A DNA stretch of 64,000 bases from DALYLB01 sp964468345 (GCA_964468345.1 CAYXVZ010000031.1:5280-69279); one strand, 5' to 3'. Positions 37,263 to 45,836 are shown, numbered from the stretch's first letter. The notes: generated by a model from the sequence alone, not told the origin. A program made the numbers and translations.

Positions 37263-38273
37263 ATGCTGATGTCGAATGCCGTAATCGCCTTTAACGGTCC
37301 CAAACGGGATTGCCCACATCCGCAGTCACACGCGCCGATCCCGGACGACCATGACCACACGCATGATCATTCGCACGATCATGGCGATCCCTCGCACCAT
37401 CATCACCACCATCACCATCGACACGCGCACCGGCCGCGGCAACAACGCGCGCTCTGGCTGTGCCTGCTCCTGACCCTGGGAATGATGGTGATCGAATTCG
37501 CCGCCGGCTGGATCAGCGGCAGCCTGATGCTCGCCAGCGACGCGGTCCACATGCTTTCGCACGTGGCGGCGCTGGGCATCAGCCTGCTGGCCGTCAAGCT
37601 GGCCCATCGCGCCTGTGGCGAACATCTGCCCTATGGACTCTATCGCCTGGAAGTGCTGGCCGCCCTGCTGAACGGCATCGGCCTGGCCGCCTTCAGCCTG
37701 TGGATCGTTTATGAAGGGATCGAGCGATTGGTGAACCCGGTCGCAATCTCGGGGCGCGAACTCCTGGTGGTCGCCATCGGCGGCCTGCTGGTCAATCTGC
37801 TGACGGGCCTGATTCTCTTTCGCGCCGGCCTGGAGGATCTGAATACCCGCGGCGCGTGGCTGCATATGCTGGCCGATGCCGCGTCGTCGGTCGTGATCGT
37901 TCTCGGCGCCATCGCAATCATCTTCACGGGCTGGCCCCTGATCGATCCGCTATTGAGCATCCTGGTCGCGCTCGTCGTCGCGAAATGGTCCTATGGCCTG
38001 CTGCGCGATGCGGTCATGATCCTGCTCGAACGAAAACCCGATCACATCAACCTGCAGGAATTGCAATCATGCCTGCTTCGCGAATTTCCCGAAATCCGCG
38101 ACATTCACGACCTGCACGTCTGGGAAATCACCTCCCACTATCACTGCTTCTCCGCGCACATCGTCCTCGATGACGTCAAGCTCAGTGAAACCCACCCCTT
38201 GCGCGCCGCCATCGCCGGCACCTTGAAAAAACATTTCGGCATCGGCCACGCGGTGATTCAGTTTGAATGTTGA
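37263..38273 (+). CDS. Cation diffusion facilitator (zinc/cobalt exporter)
   Basis: 336 aa. A cytoplasmic N-terminal tail (residues about 15-58) is packed with His/Asp pairs, including a run of eight His. Six membrane segments follow. TM2 has LASDAVHMLSHVAALG and TM5 has LHMLADAASSVVIVLG, the H/D tetrad of zinc-type CDFs. The C-terminal ferredoxin-like domain (about 255-335, HDLHVWEITSHYHCFSAHIV) is intact. Start ATG 37263 has an aaagga site (37269 is an alternative). It probably exports zinc in exchange for protons, opposing the ZIP importer. Confidence 0.93.
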   Translation: MLMSNAVIAFNGPKRDCPHPQSHAPIPDDHDHTHDHSHDHGDPSHHHHHHHHRHAHRPRQQRALWLCLLLTLGMMVIEFAAGWISGSLMLASDAVHMLSHVAALGISLLAVKLAHRACGEHLPYGLYRLEVLAALLNGIGLAAFSLWIVYEGIERLVNPVAISGRELLVVAIGGLLVNLLTGLILFRAGLEDLNTRGAWLHMLADAASSVVIVLGAIAIIFTGWPLIDPLLSILVALVVAKWSYGLLRDAVMILLERKPDHINLQELQSCLLREFPEIRDIHDLHVWEITSHYHCFSAHIVLDDVKLSETHPLRAAIAGTLKKHFGIGHAVIQFEC

Positions 38274-38324
38274 GGGCGGTGGTTGGTGGTTGGCGGGCAG
38301 TCTGACGATCGGTGTGCGAAGGCA

Positions 38325-38457
38325 ATATGTCATATGACATATGTCATATGTCATATGTCATATGTCATATGTCATATGGAATATGGAATATGGAATATGG
38401 AATATGGAATATGTCATATGGAATATGGAATATGGAATATGGAATATGACATATGAC
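38325..38457. repeat. Heptamer array ATATGNN, 19 units
   Basis: Nineteen consecutive 7-base units with fixed ATATG and a variable dinucleotide (TC, AC or GA): TC, AC, TC x5, GA x5, TC, GA x4, AC x2. No unit is out of phase. It fills the convergent junction between the CDF gene and the DUF3299-like gene and ends four bases before the latter's stop codon. Confidence 0.95.
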
Positions 38458-38461
38458 TGGC

Positions 38462-39067
38462 CTACTCAATCACGCCGCCCGGCATGGAGACCGCTTTCGC
38501 CTGCATGCGATAGAGGCTGATGACGCGGCCGTCCTGGCGCTCTTCGCCGACATCGAGAATGCCGAAGACCGTGATCGGCAGATGCGTGTAGGGCACTTTT
38601 CCGCGGCCGATATATTTCACGATCATCCATTCATTCAGCGAGACGGGCCCGCCGAATCCGCACATGTCGTAATTTCCGTTGAGGACAAATTCCGTGATCC
38701 CATCGGATTCCTGTTTCAAGGGCATGAGGAAACCGGAGATGGCGACCGGTTTTCCGTTGAACGCTTTGATGTCTTCGGGGATGTAGCTTTTTGCGACCAG
38801 CGTCGGATCGGGCGTCGCCCAGGGATCGGGGGAATGATAGAAATAGTCGCTCAGCAGGCCGAAGCTGACCGCTTGATATTGCTGGGCCAACTCTTTTACC
38901 CGCGCCTCACTGTCGCCGACGATCCATGTATCCTTTCCGGGCGGCGTTTTTGCGGGCCGCCCCTGGTTCATCGCCTTCAACAGCAGCCCTCCAGCCCCGA
39001 GCACGATCAGGATTCCGACCGTTGTTTTGAGCCCGCGAAGCCAGGCCGGCGAATGTCGTTCGTTCAT
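38462..39067 (-). CDS. DUF3299-like exported protein
   Basis: 201 aa from ATG 39067 with one N-terminal membrane segment (GLKTTVGILIVLGAGGLLL). The exported domain contains IPEDIKAFNGKPVAISGFLM, NYDMCGFGGP and GILDVGEERQDGRVISLYRM, which resembles DUF3299. In proteobacteria this domain occurs with ABC ATPase/FtsX permease genes under zinc control (the Zrg-type locus). Here it is the last of four minus-strand genes (41536-42222, 39796-41064, 39217-39759, this one). Recognition is from motif memory and not verified by search. Confidence 0.75.
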   Translation of the reverse strand: MNERHSPAWLRGLKTTVGILIVLGAGGLLLKAMNQGRPAKTPPGKDTWIVGDSEARVKELAQQYQAVSFGLLSDYFYHSPDPWATPDPTLVAKSYIPEDIKAFNGKPVAISGFLMPLKQESDGITEFVLNGNYDMCGFGGPVSLNEWMIVKYIGRGKVPYTHLPITVFGILDVGEERQDGRVISLYRMQAKAVSMPGGVIE

Positions 39068-39114
39068 AAGGTACCTCTTCAACTGTGTGTATTACTGGTC
39101 TGTGCGCAAGGACC

Positions 39115-39156
39115 ATATGTCATATGCGATATCACATATGACATATGTGATATCGA
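39115..39156. repeat. Heptamer array ATATNNN, 6 units, palindromic
   Basis: Six phase-locked heptamers (ATATGTC, ATATGCG, ATATCAC, ATATGAC, ATATGTG, ATATCGA). The first and fourth-fifth units pair to form a hairpin. It lies between the lipoprotein and the DUF3299-like gene of one operon. Confidence 0.85.
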
Positions 39157-39216
39157 TTCCTGGCCACGCATCCTCCGTATCGAGTTGGATCTAACCAAAG
39201 GAAGGCAATGCTCCTC

Positions 39217-39759
39217 TTAATGCGCCTCAGTTCCTTTTGGATACGTGAAGGAAAGATTGCTGAACTGTTTTCCCTTGATGGTGACCGCTTTGATCGTCCC
39301 GTCAAATTCCGTCCGTCCCTTGAGCACGCCGGCCTCGCTGGAAAACTCCGACGTATCGCTGGCCGTTTCCCCGGTCAGCGAATTGGCCACGCCCGTCAGC
39401 GTCACGGCTTTGGCAGGGTCTTTAAGTTGAATCTCGATTCCGGGTTGTTTGATTCGAACGGCCTTCTCGGCTTCTCCATCCAGCGCATAGGCGGTCAGCT
39501 TCCCCGTGGCGGAATCGAGCACGATTTCGAGGTGGGCGAATTCTTCTCCGAGCTCCACGAGCAAGCCGCCATGCGGCGCAGTGTGCTCGTGCCCCGTGTC
39601 GGATTTAGGGGCCTCCTGTGTAGCAGCGGGAGAAGCCGCCGCTACGGGAGGCTTGCTTTCCGCAGAATCGGCTTTGCAGCCGGCCCAAACGAGTGCAATC
39701 AGCAAAAATGGCGACAGCAAGCCGGCATCGATCCATGCGTTCTTATTTCGGTTTCTCAT
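39217..39759 (-). CDS. Lipoprotein with probable metal-binding segment
   Basis: 180 aa from ATG 39759 (ribosome site ggaaaag; an ATG at 39777 would add six residues). A lipoprotein signal ends ALVWAGC. A low-complexity linker is followed by SDTGHEHTAPHGGLLVELG, a short His cluster, and then a beta-rich domain. It resembles in position the periplasmic binding component expected in a zinc-linked ABC locus, but DUF2796 was not recognised. Encoded between FtsX permease and DUF3299-like genes. Confidence 0.7.
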   Translation of the reverse strand: MRNRNKNAWIDAGLLSPFLLIALVWAGCKADSAESKPPVAAASPAATQEAPKSDTGHEHTAPHGGLLVELGEEFAHLEIVLDSATGKLTAYALDGEAEKAVRIKQPGIEIQLKDPAKAVTLTGVANSLTGETASDTSEFSSEAGVLKGRTEFDGTIKAVTIKGKQFSNLSFTYPKGTEAH

Positions 39760-39795
39760 ATGTCTTTTCCCATGCAATAAGATTTGTGTTCGAGT

Positions 39796-41064
39796 TCAAG
39801 ATGTCGGCAGCAGATTTTCCGCCACCTCGGTCCGGTAGGCCTTGATCGCGGGCAGCAACCCGGCCAGCGCGCCGGCCGCAACGACGACCAGCGGAGCGAG
39901 CCAGAGAATCGAATCCATCTTCCAGACCTGCAGCGCCACGCCGGTCTGCGCTTTCACGATCCAGGCCGTCACGGCAAGGATCGCGGCATATACGCCATAG
40001 CCGCAAAGAGCGCCGAGCAGGGCGATCGCGGCGGACTCCAGCACGATGACCGAGAAGACCGTGGCCTTTCGCGCGCCGAGCGCGCGCAGAATGGCAAACT
40101 CGCGCCGGCGGTCATGAATCGTGTTGTAGATGCTGGCCAGAATCGATCCGGCCGCAACCGCGATGACCAGATAGGCGACCAGTTCCAGCACGCGATTCAT
40201 CCATCCCAGCTTATCGAACAACTCCGCCATCACACGCCCGATCGGCCATGCCAGCGTGGCGACCTTGCCCTGCCGGTTGATCGTCTGATCGAGCTGAAAC
40301 CCGGCCTGCGGATCGCGAAGCCGCAGCATCACGGCGCTGACTTCCTTGTGCTCATCGGGAATCGATTCGCCTTCCCGGGCGCGAAAGACGTCGCCGGCGC
40401 CGCGCAGCACGTGCCCCGACATGCGATAAATGCCTTCGATGGGAATCCAGATCACGCGATCCGAAGGACTGTTGGTCGGTTCGAGAATTCCTGTAATGAC
40501 GTACTGCTCGCGATGCTGCTGGCGCGCGTCGGCGATCAACCCGTGATTCGGATTGAACGTCGCGCCGACCCGCAGGCCGGTCGCCTGCGCGACATAACTG
40601 CCGATGACGGCTTCGCGCATGCCCTCCGCAAAAAATCGGCCGCCCGACTGCGCCTGGAACTTGCGCCCCCGGTTGTATTCGAATTCCGTGAAGATCTCCG
40701 CCGTCGTGCCGACGATGCGAAAGCCCTGGTAGTTGTCGCCGACCGCATAGGGAATCGCGAGCCGCACCCGCGGATCCTGTTTGATCTGCTGATACATCGC
40801 CCATGAAATATTGCCGGGCGAGGTTTCGAGATGAAACACCGTATTGAGCACAAGCTGCAGCGCGCTTCCCCGCGCGCCGAGCACGGCGTCAAAGCCGGCT
40901 TCCCCGCCCGCGAAGGCCTGCCGCGCCTGTGAATTGATGCTGAACACGGCCATCACCAGCCCGCTGCCGAGCGCCACCGACAAGGCCGTGATGATCGTGG
41001 AAAGGGCATGCTGCGCCAAACTGCGGCGAACAAGCAGGAAAATTGAAAATCGACTCTTTTGCAT
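39796..41064 (-). CDS. FtsX-like ABC transporter permease
   Basis: 422 aa from ATG 41064. It has the MacB/LolC build: an N-terminal helix (LSTIITALSVALGSGLVMAV), a periplasmic domain (about 40-290), then three C-terminal helices with the FtsX motif (YNTIHDRRREFAILRALGAR, VVVAAGALAGLLPAIKAYR). It is partnered with the ATPase at 41536-42222 although a 436-bp palindrome separates them. With the lipoprotein and DUF3299-like protein it resembles zinc-responsive Zrg-type ABC systems. Longer starts would read into the palindrome and are rejected. Confidence 0.88.
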   Translation of the reverse strand: MQKSRFSIFLLVRRSLAQHALSTIITALSVALGSGLVMAVFSINSQARQAFAGGEAGFDAVLGARGSALQLVLNTVFHLETSPGNISWAMYQQIKQDPRVRLAIPYAVGDNYQGFRIVGTTAEIFTEFEYNRGRKFQAQSGGRFFAEGMREAVIGSYVAQATGLRVGATFNPNHGLIADARQQHREQYVITGILEPTNSPSDRVIWIPIEGIYRMSGHVLRGAGDVFRAREGESIPDEHKEVSAVMLRLRDPQAGFQLDQTINRQGKVATLAWPIGRVMAELFDKLGWMNRVLELVAYLVIAVAAGSILASIYNTIHDRRREFAILRALGARKATVFSVIVLESAAIALLGALCGYGVYAAILAVTAWIVKAQTGVALQVWKMDSILWLAPLVVVAAGALAGLLPAIKAYRTEVAENLLPTS

Positions 41065-41083
41065 GCATTCGTAGAGGGACACT

Positions 41084-41519
41084 AATGCGGGACAGATAAA
41101 TGTGCGTGGCAAAATCAGGAAAAGCAGGAATGATATTAACCACGAAGAAACGAAGAACACGAAGCAAGGAAAGAAAATCGTATTTACTCACGGCATTTCG
41201 TCCCGGAGGGACGATGTGAATTTAGGCAGGCCGTTTACGGCCTGTAAGAGCAAGAAGAATTTTCACCGTCCCCTCGGGACGGTATGAAATTGTATGCATT
41301 GAATCGTCGCGTCCCTACGGGACGCGGTTCTTATGCAATCACTACAGGCCGTAAACGGCCTGCCTAAATTCACATCGTCCCACCGGGACGGAGAACCCGT
41401 GAGTAGTTACAGAAAATCTGCTTCCTGCAATTTTCTTCGTGTTCTTCGTTGCTTCGTGGTTAATGCTTCGTCTCAAGGTGATTCGGGTCAATTCATCTCA
41501 TATTTTTCTGTCCCGCATT
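41084..41519. repeat. 436-bp nested palindrome with REP-like hairpins
   Basis: Three nested arm pairs: AATGCGGGACAG (41084) with CTGTCCCGCATT (to 41519); ATTAACCACGAAGAAACGAA (41135) with its near-complement ending 41464 (family C wording); and about 60 bases from 41182 pairing with 41343-41406. Inside are four short CGTCCC-N-GGGACG hairpins at about 41199, 41267, 41308 and 41376. It separates the ATPase and permease genes of one ABC system. Confidence 0.85.
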
Positions 41520-41535
41520 TTTCTGTTACCCCGCC

Positions 41536-42222
41536 TTACACAGAGGCCAATGAATTCGAGGATGCCTGATTGATCTCCGCCAGCGAGACGACGCGGGAAA
41601 ACCGGGCAAGCACATCGGGATCGTGGCTGACCAGCAAAAGCGCGGCGCCGTTTTCGCTGCACACGTCGCAAATCAGTCGAAGGGCGTCGCGCGCATGGGT
41701 TCGATCGAGATTTCCGGTGGGCTCATCCGCCAGGACCAGGGAGGGGCGATTGGCCAGGGCGCGCGCGACGGCGACCCGTTGCTGCTGCCCCACGGACAGT
41801 TGCCGCGGCCGGTAATGCAGGCGATCGCCGAGCCCGACACGATGCAGCAGTTCCCGGCTTTTTCGTTCATCGACGCCCGCGCCGAACATCTGTCCCAGCA
41901 TGACATTTTCAAGCGCGGTGTACCCCTGCAATAAATTGAAGGTCTGAAAAATGTAGCCGATCTTTTTCGCCCGCAATCGATCCCGCGCCGCTTCGCCCAG
42001 CGCCGTCATTTCAGCGTTCGCAATCAAAATCCGCCCGCTGTCCGGCACCAGAATGCCCGCGATCAAATGAAGAAGCGTTGTTTTCCCGGTCCCGCTTTCT
42101 CCCTTCATTCCCAGTTGTTCGCCCGCACTCAATTTGAATTGCGGCACGTCAATCACAGTTGCGCGCCTGCCATCAGGCGCCGAATAGCTCTTTTTGAGCT
42201 GTGAGAGTTCCAATACATTCAT
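41536..42222 (-). CDS. ABC transporter ATP-binding protein (LolD/MacB type)
   Basis: 228 aa. Walker A GESGTGKTT, Q-loop IFQTFNLLQGYTALENV, signature LSVGQQQRV and Walker B LVLADEPTGNLD followed by LLLVSHD are all intact. The TFNL-type Q-loop and GNLD are characteristic of LolD/FtsE/MacB-like ATPases that drive FtsX-type permeases, matching the next gene. It is first in the minus-strand operon. Confidence 0.93.
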   Translation of the reverse strand: MNVLELSQLKKSYSAPDGRRATVIDVPQFKLSAGEQLGMKGESGTGKTTLLHLIAGILVPDSGRILIANAEMTALGEAARDRLRAKKIGYIFQTFNLLQGYTALENVMLGQMFGAGVDERKSRELLHRVGLGDRLHYRPRQLSVGQQQRVAVARALANRPSLVLADEPTGNLDRTHARDALRLICDVCSENGAALLLVSHDPDVLARFSRVVSLAEINQASSNSLASV

Positions 42223-42411
42223 TCGTTCTCATCCCAGCAAAGCGATCGATGCTCCACTTGCATCTACCCATTATGATCCTAGGAAAAAGCTCCTCCGATC
42301 GAAATCAATTTCGAATCAACGGTTCTGCTGGATCGCTCAACGGTCGCGAAAGGCCGATGAGTGGAAGATCAATCCCTCTAAATCAGAGAAAGAAACATTG
42401 GTGCAGAAGAA

Positions 42412-42498
42412 GTGAAATCAAAAGGCAAAAGTATGAACCTGCTCTCGCAAAATAGTCTTTATAGGTGATCATTTTGCCTTTTGCCTTTTGATTTCATT
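42412..42498. repeat. Family A palindrome, third copy (reverse orientation)
   Basis: Arms GTGAAATCAAAAGGCAAAAG (42412) and the complement ending near 42498. The core CTCTCGCAAAATAG is the reverse complement of TATTTTGCGAGAG, as in the other family A copies. It lies in the divergent spacer between the ABC ATPase and cbiM; nothing else is supported in 42223-42411. Confidence 0.8.
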
Positions 42499-42575
42499 CC
42501 CGCGTGCCTTTCTCGCCTGGTTTGATTCAGGACCGCGAACCTTCACTCCCGCCATCCATGCGGATTCCATCAACA

Positions 42576-42592
42576 CTGGACAGGCTGTCCAG
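42576..42592. promoter_or_regulatory. Palindrome upstream of cbiM, candidate operator
   Basis: CTGGACAG-G-CTGTCCAG is a perfect 8+1+8 dyad 87 bases before the cbiM start. It may be the site of a metal-responsive repressor; it does not match the usual NikR or cobalamin-riboswitch signatures. Confidence 0.4.
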
Positions 42593-42679
42593 ACCATTCA
42601 TTGATTTTTGGTTGGCCGTCGATGGGAGGCAGACATACATTCCGCGCTTCTCGCAGATCAAAAGGCAGGAAACTCGGAT

Positions 42680-43348
42680 ATGCACATTATGGAGGGCTTT
42701 TTGCCCGTCTCGCATGCGATTGGTTGGACAATGGCGACGGCGCCTTTCGTCGCTCACGGCACCCGGCGACTCCAACACACGATGCGGGAAATGCCGCAGG
42801 CCAGATTATTGCTCGGCGCGTCCGGGGCGTTCGTCTTCATTCTGTCCGCCCTGAAACTGCCGTCGATCAGCGGCAGCAGTTCGCATCCGACCGGCACGGG
42901 CCTCGGCGCCGTTTTGTTCGGACCGCCGGTGCTGGCCGTGCTGGGAACCATCGTGCTTTTGTTTCAGGCTTTGTTGCTGGCGCATGGCGGTCTTTCGACG
43001 CTGGGCGCCAACGCCTTCTCGATGGCCATCGTCGGCCCCTGGGTGGCCTGGGGCGTGTTCAAGCTGAGCCGTCGGATGGGAGCCAGCCTCGGCCTGGGGG
43101 CGGGCGCGGCGGCCGCGTTCGGCGACCTGTCGACCTATGTGACGACGTCGGTTCAATTGGCGATGGCGTTTCCCGATCCGGCCAGCGGCTTTTCGGGGGC
43201 TTTGTTGAAATTCGCCGGCATCTTTGCCCTTACCCAAATCCCGCTGGCCATCATTGAAGGCATCGTGACGGCGATGGTTCTTAATCTGCTTGTCAGTTAC
43301 AGCCGGCCGGAGTTGCGGGAACTCGCCGTGCTGGGAAATGGAGAATAA
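42680..43348 (+). CDS. cbiM: Cobalt/nickel ECF transporter substrate-binding membrane protein CbiM
   Basis: 222 aa from ATG 42680, giving the invariant N-terminus MHIMEGFLP whose second-residue His coordinates the metal. Further family landmarks are PSISGSSSHPTGTGLG and LLAHGGLSTLGANAFSMAIVG. Six or seven membrane helices. It is the S-component of the CbiMNQO cobalt (or nickel) importer. The next gene starts five bases after the stop. No riboswitch was recognised in the leader. Confidence 0.96.
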   Translation: MHIMEGFLPVSHAIGWTMATAPFVAHGTRRLQHTMREMPQARLLLGASGAFVFILSALKLPSISGSSSHPTGTGLGAVLFGPPVLAVLGTIVLLFQALLLAHGGLSTLGANAFSMAIVGPWVAWGVFKLSRRMGASLGLGAGAAAAFGDLSTYVTTSVQLAMAFPDPASGFSGALLKFAGIFALTQIPLAIIEGIVTAMVLNLLVSYSRPELRELAVLGNGE

Positions 43349-43352
43349 AACG

Positions 43353-43655
43353 ATGCGCGCGAAAAATCTGATTCTATCGATTGTGCTGGTGGCGGTCGCC
43401 GCTTCTCCCTTCATTTATTACGGCGCACGGGCAAAGGAATTCACCGGGACGGACGACCAGGCCGAAACGGTCATCCGGCAGACCCGGCCGGAATTTACGC
43501 CGTGGATTCATTCGCTCTTCGAGCCGAACGAAACGATCGAAAAAATCCTTTTCGGCGCACAGGCGCTGGGGGGCGCGGGCCTGCTTGGGTATTCCCTGTT
43601 GCGAATTCGCCGGCGAAACCGGGAAAGGCGATGGGATGCACCTCAGACACGCTGA
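43353..43655 (+). CDS. cbiN: Cobalt transporter small subunit CbiN
   Basis: 100 aa. Two membrane helices (LILSIVLVAVAASPFIYYG and LFGAQALGGAGLLGYSLL) flank an extracytoplasmic loop with FTGTDDQAETVIRQ and FTPWIHSLFEP, as in CbiN. It assists metal loading of CbiM. An ATG at 43338 overlapping cbiM is an alternative start. Its 3' end overlaps the cbiQ start by 20 bases. Confidence 0.93.
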   Translation: MRAKNLILSIVLVAVAASPFIYYGARAKEFTGTDDQAETVIRQTRPEFTPWIHSLFEPNETIEKILFGAQALGGAGLLGYSLLRIRRRNRERRWDAPQTR

Positions 43656-44550
43656 CATCGATCGCTGTGCCTACGGCAACCGATGGCGCAACCGGGCGAC
43701 CGGCGAAAAACTTCTGCTGTCGACCGGAATGCTCTGCTGCAGTTTGTTGCTGCCGCCCTTTCCGGCCTCCCTGCTCATCGCGTTTGCCATGGCCTGCATC
43801 AGCATCGGTCTCGCGCGGATTCCCTGGCGAAGCTATCTGCGCGTGATGAGCGTCCCCGCGGGATTCGCGCTGGTCAGCGCGTGCGCCACGATGATCAGCA
43901 TCACATCGAATCTGGAGCCCGTGATCCGGCGGGAAGGGCTTTTGCAGGCGGGATCGCTGCTGATCCGATCCCTGGCGGCATTTTCGGCCCTGAGCTTTCT
44001 GATTCTGAGCACACCGATGGAAGATCTTTTTCAAGCGCTCCGCCGGTTCGGACTGCCCGATGCGATTTCGGAAATGATGCTCTCCGTCCAGCGCTTTATC
44101 GCCATCTTCGCCGGCACGGCGGAAAACATTTGGCAATCGCAGACTGCGCGCTGCGGCTATGCAACGAGGCGGGGCGCATGGCGATCCCTCAGCCTTCTGG
44201 CCGGATCGCTCTTTGTGCAATCCCTCGACCGGGCGCGCCGAATGGAAATCGGCCTGGCGGCGCGCGGCTATGCGGGCGAATTGAAATTGCTCGAATCAGA
44301 ACAACCGGCCTCGCGTTTCGCGATCGCCGCCATTATCGCGCTACAGCTTTCGATCAGCGCATTGAGCATCGGCCTGGATCGGTACCCAGTTCCGTGCATG
44401 GTTTGCCACAGAGGCACAGAGCCACAGAGCGGCGCCGCCATGATCGATAGGGCCATATATCTCTTTCCGAATCTCTGTGCCTCTGTGTCTCTGTGGCGAA
44501 TTCCATATTTGGAAGAGAAAAATGCTCGCCGGGGAGGAGGGTGGAATTGA
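43636..44550 (+). CDS. cbiQ: Cobalt ECF transporter T component CbiQ with repeat-derived tail
   Basis: 304 aa from ATG 43636. Four to six helices and the cytoplasmic coupling motif RARRMEIGLAARGYAG identify the transmembrane coupling component that links CbiM to the ATPase. Residues from about 254 on (after IGLDRYPVPC) are encoded by a family D palindrome (44397-44507) and have no hydrophobic character. A usual CbiQ would end near the preceding helix. The gene therefore seems to have gained about 50 codons by element insertion at its 3' end. The stop overlaps the cbiO start (TTGA). Confidence 0.9.
   Translation: MHLRHADIDRCAYGNRWRNRATGEKLLLSTGMLCCSLLLPPFPASLLIAFAMACISIGLARIPWRSYLRVMSVPAGFALVSACATMISITSNLEPVIRREGLLQAGSLLIRSLAAFSALSFLILSTPMEDLFQALRRFGLPDAISEMMLSVQRFIAIFAGTAENIWQSQTARCGYATRRGAWRSLSLLAGSLFVQSLDRARRMEIGLAARGYAGELKLLESEQPASRFAIAAIIALQLSISALSIGLDRYPVPCMVCHRGTEPQSGAAMIDRAIYLFPNLCASVSLWRIPYLEEKNARRGGGWN
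44397..44507. repeat. Family D palindrome inside the 3' end of cbiQ
   Basis: Outer arms CATGGTTTGCCACAG and CTGTGGCGAATTCCAT; inner 25-base arms of GCCACAGAGGCACAGAG and complement (44405-44429, 44473-44497). The end wording TATGGAATT-GCCAC is shared with the copy at 62674. It lies within open reading frame rather than spacer. Confidence 0.9.
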
Positions 44551-45440
44551 TCGACGATCCCGTCCTCGAAGCGCGAAATCTGCAGTACCACTATGACGGA
44601 GCGATCTGCGCGCTGCAGGGACTCGATCTGCGCATCCATCGTGGCCGCCGGCTGGTCGTGCTGGGGGCGAACGGCGCGGGCAAGACCACGATGTTCCTGC
44701 ATCTGAACGGAACGCTGCGGCCGGAACACGGCGCGGTATTCATTGAAGGGCGGAAGGCGGGCTATGGCCGGCGCGATCTGCTGGCGTGGCGGCAGCAGGT
44801 CGGCCTGGTTTTTCAAAATCCCGACGATCAGCTCTTCGCGCCGACGGTCGAACAGGACATCTCCTTCGGGCCGATGAATCTTGGCTTGCCCGTGGAGGAA
44901 GTTCGCGGCCGCGTCGCGTATGCCCTGCGCGCATTGCGGCTGGAGTCGCTACGCAATCGGCCCACGCACTCATTGAGCTTCGGGCAAAAAAAGCGCGTCG
45001 CCATCGCGGGCGCCGCCGCGATGCAGCCGAAAGTGCTGATTCTCGATGAACCCTCCGCGGGACTCGATCCGCGCGGCGTGGATGAAATGCTCGATGCCCT
45101 CGATAACCTGCGGCAATCGGGCACGACGCTCGTGATGGCGACGCACGATATCAATCTCGCCTGCGAATGGGCCGATGATGTGGCGGTGCTGCAGGCGGGC
45201 CGCATTCTCGCGGCGGGAACCGCGGAACGCATTCTCGCGGATTCGAAAATCCTGGAAAGCGCGGGCCTCTCAATTCCCTTCGTGCTGGAAATGGGCATGC
45301 GATTGCAGGCGATGGGGCTGTTATCCACGCTGCAGCCGCTGCCGCGCTCGCGCGCCGCGTTGTTGTCGGCCCTGCCGGTTCGCTCGTCGATCGCGGCAGC
45401 GGCCAGCCGGAAAGAGTTTTTCACCAATGAACTGCAATAA
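44547..45440 (+). CDS. cbiO: Cobalt ECF transporter ATPase CbiO
   Basis: 297 aa from TTG 44547, six bases after GGAGGAGG and overlapping the cbiQ stop; GTG 44541 and ATG 44493 are alternatives. Walker A GANGAGKTT, Q-loop VFQNPDDQLFAPTVEQDISFG (the PDDQ pattern of ECF ATPases), signature LSFGQKKRV, Walker B VLILDEPSAGLD and MATHD are intact. It hydrolyses ATP to drive cobalt/nickel uptake with CbiMNQ. The C-terminal 50 residues are an Ala/Arg-rich extension. Confidence 0.95.
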   Translation: MIDDPVLEARNLQYHYDGAICALQGLDLRIHRGRRLVVLGANGAGKTTMFLHLNGTLRPEHGAVFIEGRKAGYGRRDLLAWRQQVGLVFQNPDDQLFAPTVEQDISFGPMNLGLPVEEVRGRVAYALRALRLESLRNRPTHSLSFGQKKRVAIAGAAAMQPKVLILDEPSAGLDPRGVDEMLDALDNLRQSGTTLVMATHDINLACEWADDVAVLQAGRILAAGTAERILADSKILESAGLSIPFVLEMGMRLQAMGLLSTLQPLPRSRAALLSALPVRSSIAAAASRKEFFTNELQ

Positions 45441-45462
45441 CGTCGAAACAAAACGAAAAACG

Positions 45463-45822
45463 ATGGCCCACGTTCTGGTCTGCGTCGGTTGCTGTTGCGG
45501 CCGAACGGATCGCGGAAAGGCTCCCGTGCCGGTCGATTGGCTCAAGTCCGAATGGAAACAGCGCAAACTGCTCAAGGAGATTCACCTGTCGATCAGCGGA
45601 TGCCTCGGGCCCTGCGATGTATTCAATGTGGTGAGCATTGTCACGCCGCAGCAATCCATCTTTCTCGGCGGCCTGAATGAACAACGGCATTTCGATGCTC
45701 TGCTTGAATGGGCCGCGACGTCTGCCGCCGCGGGCCGGCTCGCGCCCTTGCCCGAGTTGCTGCAGGAGCTGGAATTCGATCGCTTTCGCCCCATCGTCGC
45801 CGCCGCCGACCAGGCGGCCTGA
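45463..45822 (+). CDS. [2Fe-2S] thioredoxin-like ferredoxin next to cobalt importer
   Basis: 119 aa from ATG 45463 (ATG 45427 is possible). Ligand-type cysteines occur in VCVGCCCGRTDRG and SGCLGPCDVFNVV, the two-loop arrangement of thioredoxin-like ferredoxins. Similar proteins are found beside cobalt uptake and cobalamin genes, and a role as electron donor or cobalt-handling factor is inferred. It is in the same transcription unit as cbiMNQO, 22 bases after cbiO. Compare the related protein at 21328-21660. Confidence 0.85.
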   Translation: MAHVLVCVGCCCGRTDRGKAPVPVDWLKSEWKQRKLLKEIHLSISGCLGPCDVFNVVSIVTPQQSIFLGGLNEQRHFDALLEWAATSAAAGRLAPLPELLQELEFDRFRPIVAAADQAA

Positions 45823-45836
45823 AAAAAGGAACCAGG

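Noticed and set aside
38325..38457. Regular repeat array considered as CRISPR
   Set aside because: The units are 7 bp with no spacers, and there are no cas genes anywhere in the window.
42223..42679. Cobalamin riboswitch or NikR operator before cbiM
   Set aside because: No B12-box-like conserved sequence and no GTATGA-N16-TCATAC dyad; only a family A element and an unrelated dyad are present.
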